NCBI RefSeq assembly: GCF_014654785.1
Contig: NZ_BNBD01000005.1
Location: forward strand, 62,001-126,000
Length of the DNA stretch: 64,000 nt
Origin: Streptomyces mashuensis
Lineage (GTDB): Bacteria > Actinomycetota > Actinomycetes > Streptomycetales > Streptomycetaceae
Direction: 5' to 3'
The position numbers were made by a program, and so were the translations under genes. The notes below the pieces were generated by a model. That model was not told the DNA's origin. It saw only the letters and a program-made list of their open reading frames with translations, and searched no databases. The number at the start of each line of letters is the position of its first letter. Position 1 is the first letter of the stretch. This document shows, one piece after another, positions 16,230 to 25,981 of the stretch.

Positions 16230-17003
16230 TCAGGAGTCCCAGGGAAGCCGCACGGCTTCGATGAAATGGTCTCCGAGCAACGCCCCGATCAGGGCAGCGG
16301 GCCCGGCCACCTTGGTGCCCCACAGGTCCCAGTCGGTGTACGTGACCCAGGACCGGTCCTCGGGCCACAGGTTGGAAGGGCTGGACCGGTGGCCGGGGTG
16401 GTCGTAGAGCGCAAAGGCGTCGCCGAGCCGGCCGGCGAGAACCCGGTGGTCGTCGAAGTCCTGCTCCTCGGTGAGCAGAGGGTTGTAGAAGGCCAAGCAC
16501 CGCGTGCCGGCCCCCTCGGGGCTGTGCGCGATCAGCACCTCGATCAACCGGTCCCACGTCGGCCGGTCGAGGGCCCCTTCGGTGGGTGTCTCCAGACCGG
16601 CGGGCCACCCACCGTCGGGCAACCGCCCGTCGGGCGCACTGCGGTACGAGGGCAGGTAGCCGGGAGCGACCACAGGATCACCGGTCCGCCGCGCCAGTTC
16701 CGCCCACCGCAACCGCCGGTACCCGCCCCCGGGATGCTCGGCGCGTCCGAGCCCACCGCTGTACACCCCACAAGGCACCGGCGCACCCATGGCCTCCCGG
16801 CTGCTGCGCACCAACGCGTCACGGGAGAGCTCCCCGGGCCCGTCCACGTGTTCGTACATGGCGTTGAGCACCCACGCGGCGTCCTCATAGAGCCCGGACG
16901 GCACCTGGAAGCCGGTGGTGCCGTACGGATCGTCGTTCAGCTCCACAAGCCAGCGAGCCTCGCTCGCAGGCGCCACGGGCCACAGGGCGGATATCTCGGA
17001 CAC
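16230..17003 (-). CDS. Hypothetical protein
   Basis: 257 residues from GTG 17003, which has GGAG 12 bases upstream. The frame stays open to 17192, but that would overlap the divergent popR-like gene. The sequence is rich in Trp, Tyr, Pro and Asp (LNDDPYGTTGF, AFYNPLLTEEQDFDD, TYTDWDLWGTK) and looks like a soluble globular protein. I do not recognise a family. It is divergent from the PopR-like regulator across 93 bases. Confidence 0.7.
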   Translation of the reverse strand: MSEISALWPVAPASEARWLVELNDDPYGTTGFQVPSGLYEDAAWVLNAMYEHVDGPGELSRDALVRSSREAMGAPVPCGVYSGGLGRAEHPGGGYRRLRWAELARRTGDPVVAPGYLPSYRSAPDGRLPDGGWPAGLETPTEGALDRPTWDRLIEVLIAHSPEGAGTRCLAFYNPLLTEEQDFDDHRVLAGRLGDAFALYDHPGHRSSPSNLWPEDRSWVTYTDWDLWGTKVAGPAALIGALLGDHFIEAVRLPWDS

Positions 17004-17084
17004 ACCCGGAATTCTCCACGGTGCCGCCCGCGCGGCTTCACCCAGGGCGGAACGCCGTTCCCTTTCCCCGGCGTCCCCGGTCCC

Positions 17085-17090
17085 TAGGCT
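17085..17090 (+). promoter_or_regulatory. -10 hexamer of a probably leaderless popR transcript
   Basis: TAGGCT ends 6 bases before the GTG at 17097, so transcription would begin at or next to the start codon. No usable Shine-Dalgarno spacing is present. Confidence 0.5.
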
Positions 17091-17096
17091 GAAGGG

Positions 17097-17495
17097 GTGA
17101 GCACTCATGCGCCGAAGACGCCCAAGACGCCGAACATGCCGAGCGAAGCCCGTGTCGTCCCCCTTCGTCCGCAGGTCCCGCAGGGACCGCACGCGCCCAT
17201 GCCGCGGGAGCCCCTGTGGCGGGACCTTGTCGGGGACGTGTTGCGGCGTGAGCGGCTCGCTCAGGAGCGCACGTTGAAGGACGTGGCCGAGGCGGCGCGG
17301 ATTTCGATGCCGTATCTGTCGGAGGTGGAGCGCGGGCGCAAGGAGGCTTCGTCCGAGGTGCTCGCGGCCGCCGCCCGGGCGCTCGGGCTGGGGCTCGGTG
17401 ACCTGCTCTCGCTGGCGCAGGACGAGCTGGCCCGGTACGCCCGGGGACGGACGGCGCCCACCGCTCGGTACGGCGGCCTCTGCCTCGCCGCCTGA
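17097..17495 (+). CDS. popR: PopR/ClgR-type regulator of clp genes with a C-terminal LAA degron
   Basis: 132-residue XRE regulator. Residues 1-38 are a Pro-rich leader; the helix-turn-helix (about 45-105) reads LRRERLAQERTLKDVAEAAR and SMPYLSEVERGRKEASSEVL, the ClgR/PopR signature. The last residues are GLCLAA: the Ala-Ala end is the signal by which PopR/ClgR are destroyed by ClpP1P2 in S. lividans. Next to it, convergently, lie clpP4 and clpP3, the known PopR targets. I infer that PopR activates clpP3-clpP4 when ClpP1P2 activity falls. ClgR is the close alternative, but the clpP3/P4 neighbours favour PopR. Confidence 0.85.
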   Translation: MSTHAPKTPKTPNMPSEARVVPLRPQVPQGPHAPMPREPLWRDLVGDVLRRERLAQERTLKDVAEAARISMPYLSEVERGRKEASSEVLAAAARALGLGLGDLLSLAQDELARYARGRTAPTARYGGLCLAA

Positions 17496-17509
17496 GCCGC
17501 CTGAGCCGC

Positions 17510-18109
17510 CTAAACGGTGAGCCGGCGGCTCAGGACCTCGTCGGCGAGGCCGTAGGCGACGGCCTCCTCGGCGGTGAGGACCTTCTCGCGGTCCATGTCC
17601 GCGCGCAGCGTCGCCACGTCGTGGTGCGTGTGCCGGGACAGGACCTCCTCCACCTGCGCGCGGATGCGGGCCATCTCCTTGGCCGCGAGGGTGAGGTCGG
17701 AGACCGTCCCCCGGCGGCCGCCGCTGGCGGGCTGGCCGAGCAGGACCCGGGCGTGCTCCAGCACGAACCGGCGCCCCGGGTCGCCGCCGGCCAGCAGCAC
17801 CGCCGCCGTCGACGCCGCCTGGCCGACGCAGAACGTGGAGATCGGCGCCTGCACGAACGTCATCGTGTCGTAGATGGCCATCAGCGAAGTGAACGACCCG
17901 CCCGGGGAGTTCAGGTAGAGCGAGATCTCGCGCTCGGGGTTCGCCGACTCCAGGTGGAGGAGTTGCGCGATGACGACATTGGCGACGCCGTCGTCGATCT
18001 CGGTGCCGATGAAGATGATCCGCTCGTTCAGCAGCCGGCTGAAGACGTCGTAGGACCGCTCGCCCTGCGCGGTGCGCTCGACGACGTAGGGAACCGTGTA
18101 CGACCCCAT
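17510..18109 (-). CDS. clpP4: ClpP4, catalytically degenerate ClpP protease subunit
   Basis: 199-residue ClpP-fold subunit. The nucleophile Ser100 is kept (GQAAST), but the catalytic His position is Gly125 ([10 protein letters not shown] instead of the usual R-V/I-x-I-H-Q-P). The catalytic Asp position is Glu175 ([12 protein letters not shown] aligned with the usual RDRF/RDNF). It should be unable to cleave alone and probably serves as a structural or regulatory partner in a mixed ClpP3P4 barrel. ATG 18109 lies one base after the clpP3 stop, so the two are translationally coupled and made together. Confidence 0.93.
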   Translation of the reverse strand: MGSYTVPYVVERTAQGERSYDVFSRLLNERIIFIGTEIDDGVANVVIAQLLHLESANPEREISLYLNSPGGSFTSLMAIYDTMTFVQAPISTFCVGQAASTAAVLLAGGDPGRRFVLEHARVLLGQPASGGRRGTVSDLTLAAKEMARIRAQVEEVLSRHTHHDVATLRADMDREKVLTAEEAVAYGLADEVLSRRLTV

Positions 18110-18110
18110 G

Positions 18111-18746
18111 TCACAGCCCCATCCGTCGGCGCGACACGACCGGACGGATGTCGGCGAGCGACTCCACGACCTGGTCCACCATCCCGTACTCCCTGGCCTG
18201 TTCGGCCGTGAACCAGCGGTCCCGGTCGCCGTCACGGGCGATCGTCTCCGCGCTCTGACCGGTGTGCTCGGCGGTGATGCGTTCGATGGCCTTCTTGGTG
18301 AACACGAGGTTCTCCGCCTGGATCGCGATGTCCGCGGCCGAGCCGCCGATGCCCGCCGAGGGCTGGTGCATCATGATGCGCGCGTTCGGCAGCGCGAACC
18401 GCTTGCCGGGCGCTCCCACCGTGAGCAGGAACTGGCCCATGCTGGCGGCGAACCCCATCGCCAGCGTCGAGACGTCGTTCGGGATGAGCCGCATCGTGTC
18501 GTAGATGGCGAGGCCCGCGCTGACCGACCCGCCGGGGCTGTTGATGTACAGGCCGATGTCGGTGCGCGGGTCCTCCGCCGAGAGCAGCATCAGCTGCGCG
18601 CACACCCGGTTGGCCGACACGTCGTCGACCTCCGTGCCCAGGAGCACGATCCGGTGGGCGAGCAGCTGTGCCGCGAGGTGGTCGTCGAAGCGGCTGGGCG
18701 GTGTGCCGCCCTCCTCCATGAGGGGAGTCGCCACGAGGGGAGTCAT
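18111..18746 (-). CDS. clpP3: ClpP3, active ClpP protease subunit
   Basis: 211-residue ATP-dependent Clp protease proteolytic subunit with an intact triad: Ser102 (GFAASMGQF), His127 ([10 protein letters not shown]) and Asp176 ([11 protein letters not shown]). The handle and N-terminal loop regions are normal. ATG 18746 has AAGGAG 8 bases upstream; a longer in-frame start at 18842 has no RBS and would run into the regulatory palindrome. First gene of the clpP3-clpP4 operon. In Streptomyces this second ClpP pair is made only when ClpP1P2 fails, under PopR. Confidence 0.94.
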   Translation of the reverse strand: MTPLVATPLMEEGGTPPSRFDDHLAAQLLAHRIVLLGTEVDDVSANRVCAQLMLLSAEDPRTDIGLYINSPGGSVSAGLAIYDTMRLIPNDVSTLAMGFAASMGQFLLTVGAPGKRFALPNARIMMHQPSAGIGGSAADIAIQAENLVFTKKAIERITAEHTGQSAETIARDGDRDRWFTAEQAREYGMVDQVVESLADIRPVVSRRRMGL

Positions 18747-18819
18747 CGGGTCTCCTTGCCGGAGTGGGAGAGGTTGTTGCCCCCACTCTTGGCCTTGGGA
18801 GAGCCCCCGATGCGCTTTC

Positions 18820-18849
18820 TCTGCCCGCCGCAGATTCGCCACGGGCAGA
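18820..18849. promoter_or_regulatory. PopR box upstream of clpP3
   Basis: TCTGCCCGCCGCAGA (18820-18834) has arms TCTGC/GCAGA and matches the palindrome I recall for PopR (TCTGCC-N3-GGCAGA) with one mismatch. A further half-site GGCAGA at 18844-18849 makes a longer CTCTGCCCG...CGGGCAGAG dyad (18819-18850). It is 74 bases upstream of clpP3, the right place for an activator. Confidence 0.7.
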
Positions 18850-18865
18850 GTCCGCGCTCACCGCA

Positions 18866-20668
18866 CTACTTGAGGACCGTGATGCGCTCCGCCTTCGGCG
18901 GGGACAGCGGCTTGTCCTTCGTCGAGTGGGCCTGGAGGTACTGGATGAACACGTCGAGGTCCGACGGGCCGATCTTCTTGTTCCTGCCCTCCTTGAAGGC
19001 CGGGAAGCCGTCGCCGCCGCCCATCAGGAACTCGTTCGCGGCGACGCGGTACGTCTTCGCCGGGTCCAGGGCGGTGCCGTCGACCTTCACCGACGAGGCG
19101 ACGATGCGGTCGGCGCCCTTCTTCGTCAGGTCGAGCGTGTAGGTGAGGCCCCGGCTGATCTGGAGAATCTTGGGCTGGGCCTCGTTGGGGCCGCTGACCT
19201 GCTGCTGGAGGGCGGCCAGGACCTGGGCGCCGGTGAGGTCGACGGTCTGCATCATGTTGGTGAACGGCTGGACGGTGAACGCCTCGCCGTACGTGACGAC
19301 GCCGTCGCCCTCCTGGCCCGACGCCTTGTAGGCGAGGTCGGAGCGGAGGCCGCCGGGGTTCATGAACGCGATCTGGGCGCCGCCCTTGTCGGCCGGGGCG
19401 AGGGCCTCGACCTGGGCGTCCGTGATGATGTCACCGAGCGGCGTCTCGTACTGGTCGGAGCCGCGGCCGTTGATGTCGGCACTGATGTAGCCCACCGGCT
19501 TGTTGGCGACCGGGGCCGCCAGGTTCTTCCAGTGGTCGATCAGGCGCGTCATGTCCGGGGCCTTGGGCTGCTCGCGGTTCACGACGTGGTTGGTGGCGCG
19601 GAGGTGCGTGGTGCGCGTGCGGACGATGTCCTTCGTCGCGCGGTCGTACTTCAGCGTCGTGTCCGTGTACAGCCGGCCGAACGACGCCGCCGACGTCACC
19701 GTGCGCGGCGCGCCCGACGGGTCGGGGACCGTGCACGCGTACGCCTGGTGGGTGTGGCCGGTGACCAGCGCGTCGACCTTCGGCGTGACCTTCTTCGCGA
19801 TGTCGGTGATCGGGCCGGAGATGCCCGCGCCGGCGCCCGGCGTGTCGCAGTCGTAGTTGTACGCGCCCGAGGCCGGCATGCCGCCCTCGTGGATCAGGGC
19901 CACGATGGACTTCACGCCCTGGCGGTCCAGTTCCTTGGCGTACTTGTTGATCGTCTCGACCTCGTCGGCGAACTTCAGGCCCTTGACGCCCTCCGCCGTG
20001 ACGACGTTCGGCGTGTCCTTCGTCGTGACGCCGATGAAGCCGATCTTCACGCCCTTGTGCTGCCAGATCGTGTACGGCTTGAGGATCGGCCGGCCGGTCT
20101 TCGCGTCGGTGACGTTCGCCGCGAGGTAGGGGAAGTCGGCGCCCTTGTAGGTGCGGCCCTTCTCGTAGCAGCCGTCCTTCGGGTGGCAGCCGCCGCGCTG
20201 CATGCGCGTCAGCTCGGTGCGGCCCTCGTCGAACTCGTGGTTGCCTACCGACGTCACGTCGAGCTTCAGCTTGTTCAGCGCCTCGACCGTCGGTTCGTCG
20301 TGGAAGAGACCCGACATCAGCGGGCTGGCGCCGATCATGTCGCCGGCGGCGGCCGTGACCGAGTACTCGTGGCCCTTGCGGGCGGTGCGCAGCGCCGTGG
20401 CGAGGTACTCGACGCCGCCCGCCGGTATGGCCTTCTTGCTGCCGTCGGCCTGCGTCTCGCTGACCGTCCCCGACGAGCCCTGCGGCGGTTCGAGGTTGCC
20501 GTGCAGGTCGTTGAAGGAGAGCAGCTGGACGTCCACGGTGCGGCCGTGGCCGTGACCGTGGCCGGGTTCCTGGCCGGTGGCCGCGGCGGCCGTTCCGACG
20601 GTGAGGCCGGCGGTGAGGCCGGTCGAGACGGCGAGGACGGCGGCGGTCGAGGTCAGCCGTCTGAGCAT
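18866..20668 (-). CDS. Secreted 5'-nucleotidase / 2',3'-cyclic phosphodiesterase
   Basis: 600-residue two-domain nucleotidase. A signal peptide (MLRRLTSTAAVLAVS, cleavage near TAAAATG) is followed by a His/Gly-rich linker. The N-terminal metallophosphatase domain has metal-binding motifs FNDLHGN, GNHEFDEG and GHTHQAY. The C-terminal substrate domain has the NPGGLRSDL and GGGDGFPAF elements. Outside the cell it strips phosphate from nucleotides, a phosphate- and nucleoside-scavenging role consistent with the phosphate genes in this window. A TATGCT -10 (complement 20709-20714) is visible. The stop lies beside the PopR box of the next operon. Confidence 0.94.
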   Translation of the reverse strand: MLRRLTSTAAVLAVSTGLTAGLTVGTAAAATGQEPGHGHGHGRTVDVQLLSFNDLHGNLEPPQGSSGTVSETQADGSKKAIPAGGVEYLATALRTARKGHEYSVTAAAGDMIGASPLMSGLFHDEPTVEALNKLKLDVTSVGNHEFDEGRTELTRMQRGGCHPKDGCYEKGRTYKGADFPYLAANVTDAKTGRPILKPYTIWQHKGVKIGFIGVTTKDTPNVVTAEGVKGLKFADEVETINKYAKELDRQGVKSIVALIHEGGMPASGAYNYDCDTPGAGAGISGPITDIAKKVTPKVDALVTGHTHQAYACTVPDPSGAPRTVTSAASFGRLYTDTTLKYDRATKDIVRTRTTHLRATNHVVNREQPKAPDMTRLIDHWKNLAAPVANKPVGYISADINGRGSDQYETPLGDIITDAQVEALAPADKGGAQIAFMNPGGLRSDLAYKASGQEGDGVVTYGEAFTVQPFTNMMQTVDLTGAQVLAALQQQVSGPNEAQPKILQISRGLTYTLDLTKKGADRIVASSVKVDGTALDPAKTYRVAANEFLMGGGDGFPAFKEGRNKKIGPSDLDVFIQYLQAHSTKDKPLSPPKAERITVLK

Positions 20669-20797
20669 GTGTTCCCCTGGTGGTGAAGGGTGTTGTCAGG
20701 TCGGGCGCAGCATACGGTTGACGCGCGTAGCCCGGCAGGAGGGGGCGGGTTACGGATGGGTGTCGGCTGCGTGCAGGACGCGCCGTAGGCTCGCCCC

Positions 20798-21772
20798 ATG
20801 AGCAGCGACGTGGTGAATGACGGCATGGGCGGCACGGACGACATGGACGGCATGGACGACGACAACGGGCGCCGGCGGGTCGATGTGCTCGACGAACTGT
20901 CCCCCGTGCAGGCCGGCGAGGTGCTGGCGCTGATCGGGGAGGCCGCCGCCGAGGACGGGCAGCCGGCCGTGTCCGAGCAGGGGCGGCTCCAGCTCGACGG
21001 GCGGCGCGAGGGCGTACGGCACGTCCTCCTGCACGACGCCACCGGCCGGCTGGTGGGGTACGGGCAGCTGGAGGGCAGCGACCCCGTGGAGGCGCCGGCG
21101 GGCGAGCTCGTCGTGCACCCCGCGTACCGCGGGTGCGGGCACGGGCGCGCGCTGGGCAACGCCCTGATGGCGGAGTCGGGCAAGCGGCTGCGCGTGTGGG
21201 CGCACGGCGGTCACCCCGCCGCCCGGCACCTGGCGCAGGTGCTCGGCATGAGCCTGTTCCGTGAGCTGCGGCAGATGCGCCGCCCGCTGACCGGCCCGGA
21301 CGGCCCGCAGACGGCGGAGGCCGTGCTGCCGGACGGTGTGTCCGTCCGGACGTTCCGGCCGGGTGAGGACGACGCGGCGTGGCTGGCGGTGAACGCCGAG
21401 GCGTTCGCGCACCACCCCGAGCAGGGCTCGCTCACCCAGCGCGACCTGGACGACCGCAAGGCGCAGGACTGGTTCGACCCCGAGGGCTTCTTCCTCGCCG
21501 AGCGGGCCGGGGAGATCGTCGGCTTCCACTGGACGAAGGTGCACGCGGACGAGGGCCTCGGCGAGGTGTACGTGCTCGGCGTCCGCCCCGGTGCCCAGGG
21601 CGGCGGCCTCGGCAAGGCCCTGACGACGATCGGCCTGCGGCACCTGGCCGGGCGGGGGCTGCCGACGGCGATGCTCTACGTCGACGCGGACAACGCCGCG
21701 GCCGTGCGCGTCTACGAGGGGCTGGGCTTCGTCACCCACGAGACGGACCTGATGTACCGCACGGAGAGCTGA
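20798..21772 (+). CDS. mshD: Mycothiol synthase MshD
   Basis: 324-residue tandem GNAT acetyltransferase that adds an acetyl group from acetyl-CoA to Cys-GlcN-Ins, the last step of mycothiol synthesis. After a 25-residue Asp/Met-rich leader, the N-terminal GNAT domain covers about 30-150 (VVHPAYRGCGHGRALGNAL) and the active C-terminal domain about 165-320 (LGVRPGAQGGGLGKALTTIG, DADNAAAVRVYEGLGF). ATG 20798 follows TAGGCT (20786-20791) by 6 bases, so the mRNA is probably leaderless. mshA lies 8 kb away in the same window. Confidence 0.94.
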   Translation: MSSDVVNDGMGGTDDMDGMDDDNGRRRVDVLDELSPVQAGEVLALIGEAAAEDGQPAVSEQGRLQLDGRREGVRHVLLHDATGRLVGYGQLEGSDPVEAPAGELVVHPAYRGCGHGRALGNALMAESGKRLRVWAHGGHPAARHLAQVLGMSLFRELRQMRRPLTGPDGPQTAEAVLPDGVSVRTFRPGEDDAAWLAVNAEAFAHHPEQGSLTQRDLDDRKAQDWFDPEGFFLAERAGEIVGFHWTKVHADEGLGEVYVLGVRPGAQGGGLGKALTTIGLRHLAGRGLPTAMLYVDADNAAAVRVYEGLGFVTHETDLMYRTES

Positions 21773-21844
21773 GCCCCCGCTCCTCGTCACCCTCGCGCCT
21801 CGTCCGGCGGCGCGTCGTTTGACAGGGCAGGACCCGGTCCATCA

Positions 21845-21872
21845 CCCTTTCACTAGTCAAGTAGTGGAAGGG
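21845..21872. promoter_or_regulatory. Operator-like palindrome of the GntR-ABC operon
   Basis: Arms CCCTTTCACTA (21845-21855) and TAGTGGAAGGG (21862-21872) match with one mismatch around a 6-base spacer. It ends on the first base of the GntR start codon, as expected for autorepression by a YtrA-type GntR. Confidence 0.6.
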
Positions 21873-22369
21873 TGGTGCGCGTGGTCGAGTTCCGCATCGA
21901 CCGGCGCAGTGGTGTGGCCACGTACCTGCAGATCGTCCAGCAGGTGAAGCAGGCGCTGCGGCTCGGGCTGCTCACGCCCGGCGACAAGCTGCCCACGGCC
22001 AAGGAGGTCGTCGCCGCCACCGCCATCAACCCCAACACCGTGCTCAAGGCCTACCGCGAGCTCGACCGCGAGGGCCTGGTCGAGGCGCGCCCCGGGCTCG
22101 GCACCTTCGTCCGGCGCTCCCTCGCCCGGCCCGGCGCGGCCGCCGGCTCGCCGCTCCGCGTCGAGCTGGGCGCCTGGATGGAACGGGCCCGCGCGGCCGG
22201 CCTCGACCGCGAGGACGTGGCCGCGCTCGTCGCGTCCGTCCTGGAGGAGAGCTACGGAAGCCCAGAGCAGACGGGCGACCGGCCGGCGGGCGACCGGCCC
22301 CTCCATGACACCGCCCACGCCACCCACGACGCCACCCACGAAGCCGGCCACCCCGCCGGCGCCCGCTGA
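21872..22369 (+). CDS. GntR-family regulator, YtrA subfamily
   Basis: 165 residues. N-terminal winged helix (about 5-75): SGVATYLQIVQQVKQALRLG, LPTAKEVVAATAINPNTVLK and AYRELDREGLVEARPGLGTF. A short helical C-terminal dimer domain and a His/Asp-rich tail follow. YtrA-type regulators sit in front of ABC transporter genes and repress them, as here (ATPase and permease follow). GTG 21872 starts on the edge of the operator palindrome, pointing to autoregulation. Confidence 0.9.
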   Translation: MVRVVEFRIDRRSGVATYLQIVQQVKQALRLGLLTPGDKLPTAKEVVAATAINPNTVLKAYRELDREGLVEARPGLGTFVRRSLARPGAAAGSPLRVELGAWMERARAAGLDREDVAALVASVLEESYGSPEQTGDRPAGDRPLHDTAHATHDATHEAGHPAGAR

Positions 22370-22435
22370 CCGGCGCACGAGCAGCCGCCCACCGACGAGT
22401 ACCGATCAGCCCACCGATCACCGAGCGGGGAGCCG

Positions 22436-23382
<947 letters not shown>

Positions 23383-23386
<4 letters not shown>

Positions 23387-24447
23387 CGGCCGTGACCGGA
23401 CACCACCACGAGCAGCGGACGACGACCGGCTCTCCCGCTGCGGAAACGATGCGGCAGCAGGAGGGGGAGCGGTGGCCGTGGCTGCCCCGCCCCCGCGGCG
23501 CGGCGTGGCTGGTCCTGCGCCAGCACCGTACGACCGCCTGGATCGCGCTGGGCCTGCTGGCGGCCCTCCTCGTCGAACTCGTCTGGCTGCGCTTCACCAT
23601 GGCCGGCTACATCGACCGCCACGGCCTGCGGGACGCCTGCGACGTGTCGGGCGCCGACTGCGCCGTGGAACGGATGGCCGCCGTCGAGCACTTCCGCTCG
23701 GTCTATGGCGACCTGCTGCACTACTCGGGCCTGTTCCTGGGCTACCTGCCGCTGCTGGCCGGGCTGTTCGTCGCGGGCCCGATGGTCGCGCGGGAGCTGG
23801 AGACCGGGACGTACCGCATGGCCTGGACGCAGGCGGTCAGCCCGGCGCGCTGGCTGGCGGCCAAGCTGGCGGTGCCGGTGGTGGCCGTGCTCGGCGGCGT
23901 GTCGCTGCTGACGGCGGCGCGCACCTGGGCGTGGAGCGTCGTGCCGGCGTCGCTGCTGCCCGGCGAGCGGTGGCACTCCGTCTTCGACACCATCGGGCCG
24001 TTGCCCGTGGCGCGCTGCCTGCTCGCCGTCGCGGCGGGCGCGCTCGTGGGGCTGCTGGTGCGGCGGACGGTGGGCGCGATGGCCGTGACGCTCGTCGCCT
24101 CCGGAGTGCTGGAGTGGCTGATCGGCACGCTACGGGACAGCGGCCTGGTGGCGCCCGTGACCGAGCTGTCGAAGGACATGCCGGGCCTGATCCTCGGCCC
24201 CGGCGACTGGGTCGTCGAGCGCGGCCTGATCACGCCCGACGGGGGCCGTGTCCCCGAACCCGGCTGCAAGGTGGGGATCACCCCCGAGCAGTGCGTCACC
24301 CAGCACGACGCGCTCGGCTGGTACCTCGACTACCACCCCGCGTCCCACCTGTGGGAGCTCCAGTGGGCCGAGGCGGGCCTGACGGCGGCTGCGGCCGTCG
24401 CGCTGGCCGCGGCGGCGCTGGCGTACGTACGCCGCGCGTACCCCTGA
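23383..24447 (+). CDS. ABC transporter permease
   Basis: 354 residues. A soluble N-terminal stretch of about 50, then six likely helices (for example AWIALGLLAALLVELVWL, GLFLGYLPLLAGLFVAG, LAVPVVAVLGGVSLLTAA, LLAVAAGALVGLL and a final AAAAVALAAAALAYV). A large external loop sits between helices 1 and 2, and another carries two Cys (residues about 290-305). It overlaps the ATPase gene by 4 bases and completes the GntR-controlled exporter. Confidence 0.88.
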
Positions 24448-24489
24448 GACCGCCCGAGACCCGCCTGGGACCCGTCCCCACGGCCGGGG

Positions 24490-24915
24490 CTACACCACCT
24501 CCAGCAGCGCGTCCACCAGCGGGCGGTCGTGCGCGTGCGTCAGCCGCGCACGGGCCGCCGCCGGTGGCAGCCACAGCAGCCGGTCGACCTCCCGGCTCGG
24601 CCGGAACGTCCCGTACGTCGCCTCCGCCGCCCAGTAGCGGACCTCCTTGGGCCGGCCCGCCACGTCGTACCGCAGCACCAGCAGCGGCGGGCCCACCGCG
24701 CACTCCATGCCGGTCTCCTCGCGGACCTCCCGCACCGCGCAGGCCAGCCAGTCCTCGCCCCGCTTCAGCTTGCCCTTGGGCAGGGACCAGTCGTCGCCGT
24801 ACTTGGGGCGGTGCACCAGCGCCAGCTCGATCCCCTCACCGGGGTGCGTCCTCCGGCGCCACAGCACGCAGCCCGCCGCCCGTACCGTCCCCGCCCCCGT
24901 ACCCGCGTCCGTCAT
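24490..24915 (-). CDS. Nudix hydrolase (MutT-like)
   Basis: 141 residues with a complete Nudix box: GKLKRGEDWLACAVREVREE then TG. It hydrolyses a nucleoside diphosphate linked to another group. Related actinobacterial MutT1 proteins clean oxidised nucleotides or diadenosine polyphosphates. Its ATG directly follows the stop of the CHAD gene (TGAATG), so it is the last gene of the ppk-CHAD-nudix operon. That context suggests a link to polyphosphate or polyphosphorylated nucleotides. Confidence 0.92.
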   Translation of the reverse strand: MTDAGTGAGTVRAAGCVLWRRRTHPGEGIELALVHRPKYGDDWSLPKGKLKRGEDWLACAVREVREETGMECAVGPPLLVLRYDVAGRPKEVRYWAAEATYGTFRPSREVDRLLWLPPAAARARLTHAHDRPLVDALLEVV

Positions 24916-25902
24916 TCAGCCCACCCCCACCTCTGCCCCGACGAGGCGCTGCCAGATGCGGCCGAACGTGTAGCGCGCCGCCTCCACCTCCTGCCGCTGG
25001 TCGGCGTGGAGCACCCCCAGCGCGTACGCCGTCGCCGCGGCGATCCGCGGAGTGCAGGCCGCCGCGGCCGCGGCGGCGGCCGCCTCCGCCGCGTCCCGGT
25101 GCCTGTCCAGCGCCTGCCCGGCGCCCAGCAGCCGTACCGCCGCCGACGGCGTTCCGCACGCCACCGCGGCCTGCTCGTCCAGCACCTCCTGCGCGTACCG
25201 GCGCAGCCGCACCAGCCGTCGCACCTCGTGCCAGGGCGTGTCGCCCTGGGTCAGGCCCTCCGCGTTGTACGCGCGGCCGGCCACCGCCAGCGGCAGCGCC
25301 TCCACCGCGTCGAGCAACTGCCGCTGCGTCTCCTCCGCCAGGCGCGCCAGCGCCTGCCCGGCCGGCAGGTCGCGTGTCTCCGCGTCGAGCGGTACCTCGG
25401 AGGCGAGGACGGCCACCGCGTCCACCGCCGCGTGGAAGCGGTCCGAGCCCACGGCGCGCAGGGCCGCGGTGTGCGCCCGCGTACGCGCCAGGGTCAGTTG
25501 CCGGTCGAGCAGCGCGCCGGCGCGGGCCGCGCCCATCTCCGGGCCCGTCGCGCCCGACAGCCGGTGGAGGGCGCCGCGCAGCCGCGCCAGCCGGGCCGCG
25601 TACGCGTGCTCCCGCCCCAGCAGCTCCGACAGCCACGTCAGTTCGGCCCGCAGCGGGTCGGTCCACGCCGGGTCGGTCAGCGGCCGGTACACGTACAGGG
25701 TGCCCGTGATGCGCCGGGCGGCGCGCCGCAGCGCGTGGCCCGCCTCCCACGCGTCCTCCGCGTCCGCGCCGTTGTCGGTGTAGACGCGCAGGCTGCGCAG
25801 GAAGTCGGTGGCCTGGCCGTGCAGGTAGCCCGAGAGCACCTCCCCGGCGGTGGCCGTCGTCCCGCCGGCCGCTGTACGGCCGAGCGTCGTCTCCCGCGTC
25901 AT
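24916..25902 (-). CDS. CHAD-domain protein
   Basis: 328 residues, a helical bundle rich in Arg/His/Ala. It has the CHAD signature of conserved His and basic residues (HALRRAARRITGTLYVYRPL near 65-85, WLSELLGREHAYAARLARLR near 110, RRLVRLRRYAQEV near 250). CHAD proteins bind polyphosphate and decorate polyP granules. ATG 25902 is supported by GGGGGG upstream; a longer frame to 26001 would overlap ppk. It follows ppk by 79 bases and abuts the nudix gene, a coherent polyphosphate operon. Confidence 0.9.
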   Translation of the reverse strand: MTRETTLGRTAAGGTTATAGEVLSGYLHGQATDFLRSLRVYTDNGADAEDAWEAGHALRRAARRITGTLYVYRPLTDPAWTDPLRAELTWLSELLGREHAYAARLARLRGALHRLSGATGPEMGAARAGALLDRQLTLARTRAHTAALRAVGSDRFHAAVDAVAVLASEVPLDAETRDLPAGQALARLAEETQRQLLDAVEALPLAVAGRAYNAEGLTQGDTPWHEVRRLVRLRRYAQEVLDEQAAVACGTPSAAVRLLGAGQALDRHRDAAEAAAAAAAAACTPRIAAATAYALGVLHADQRQEVEAARYTFGRIWQRLVGAEVGVG

Positions 25903-25981
25903 GTGCTGCTGCCCCCCTGGCACCGTGGCGACCGTAAGCGCCGTGTTCCCCGCCGCGTCCTCATGGCCGCCGTACGCCGTC

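Noticed and set aside
15239-16264. Long plus-strand frame over the AraC gene
   Set aside because: Antisense shadow with Arg/Gly/Pro-rich translation typical of high-GC DNA.
18764-20686. 640-codon plus-strand frame opposite the 5'-nucleotidase
   Set aside because: Shadow ORF; the minus-strand protein has a signal peptide and all metal motifs.
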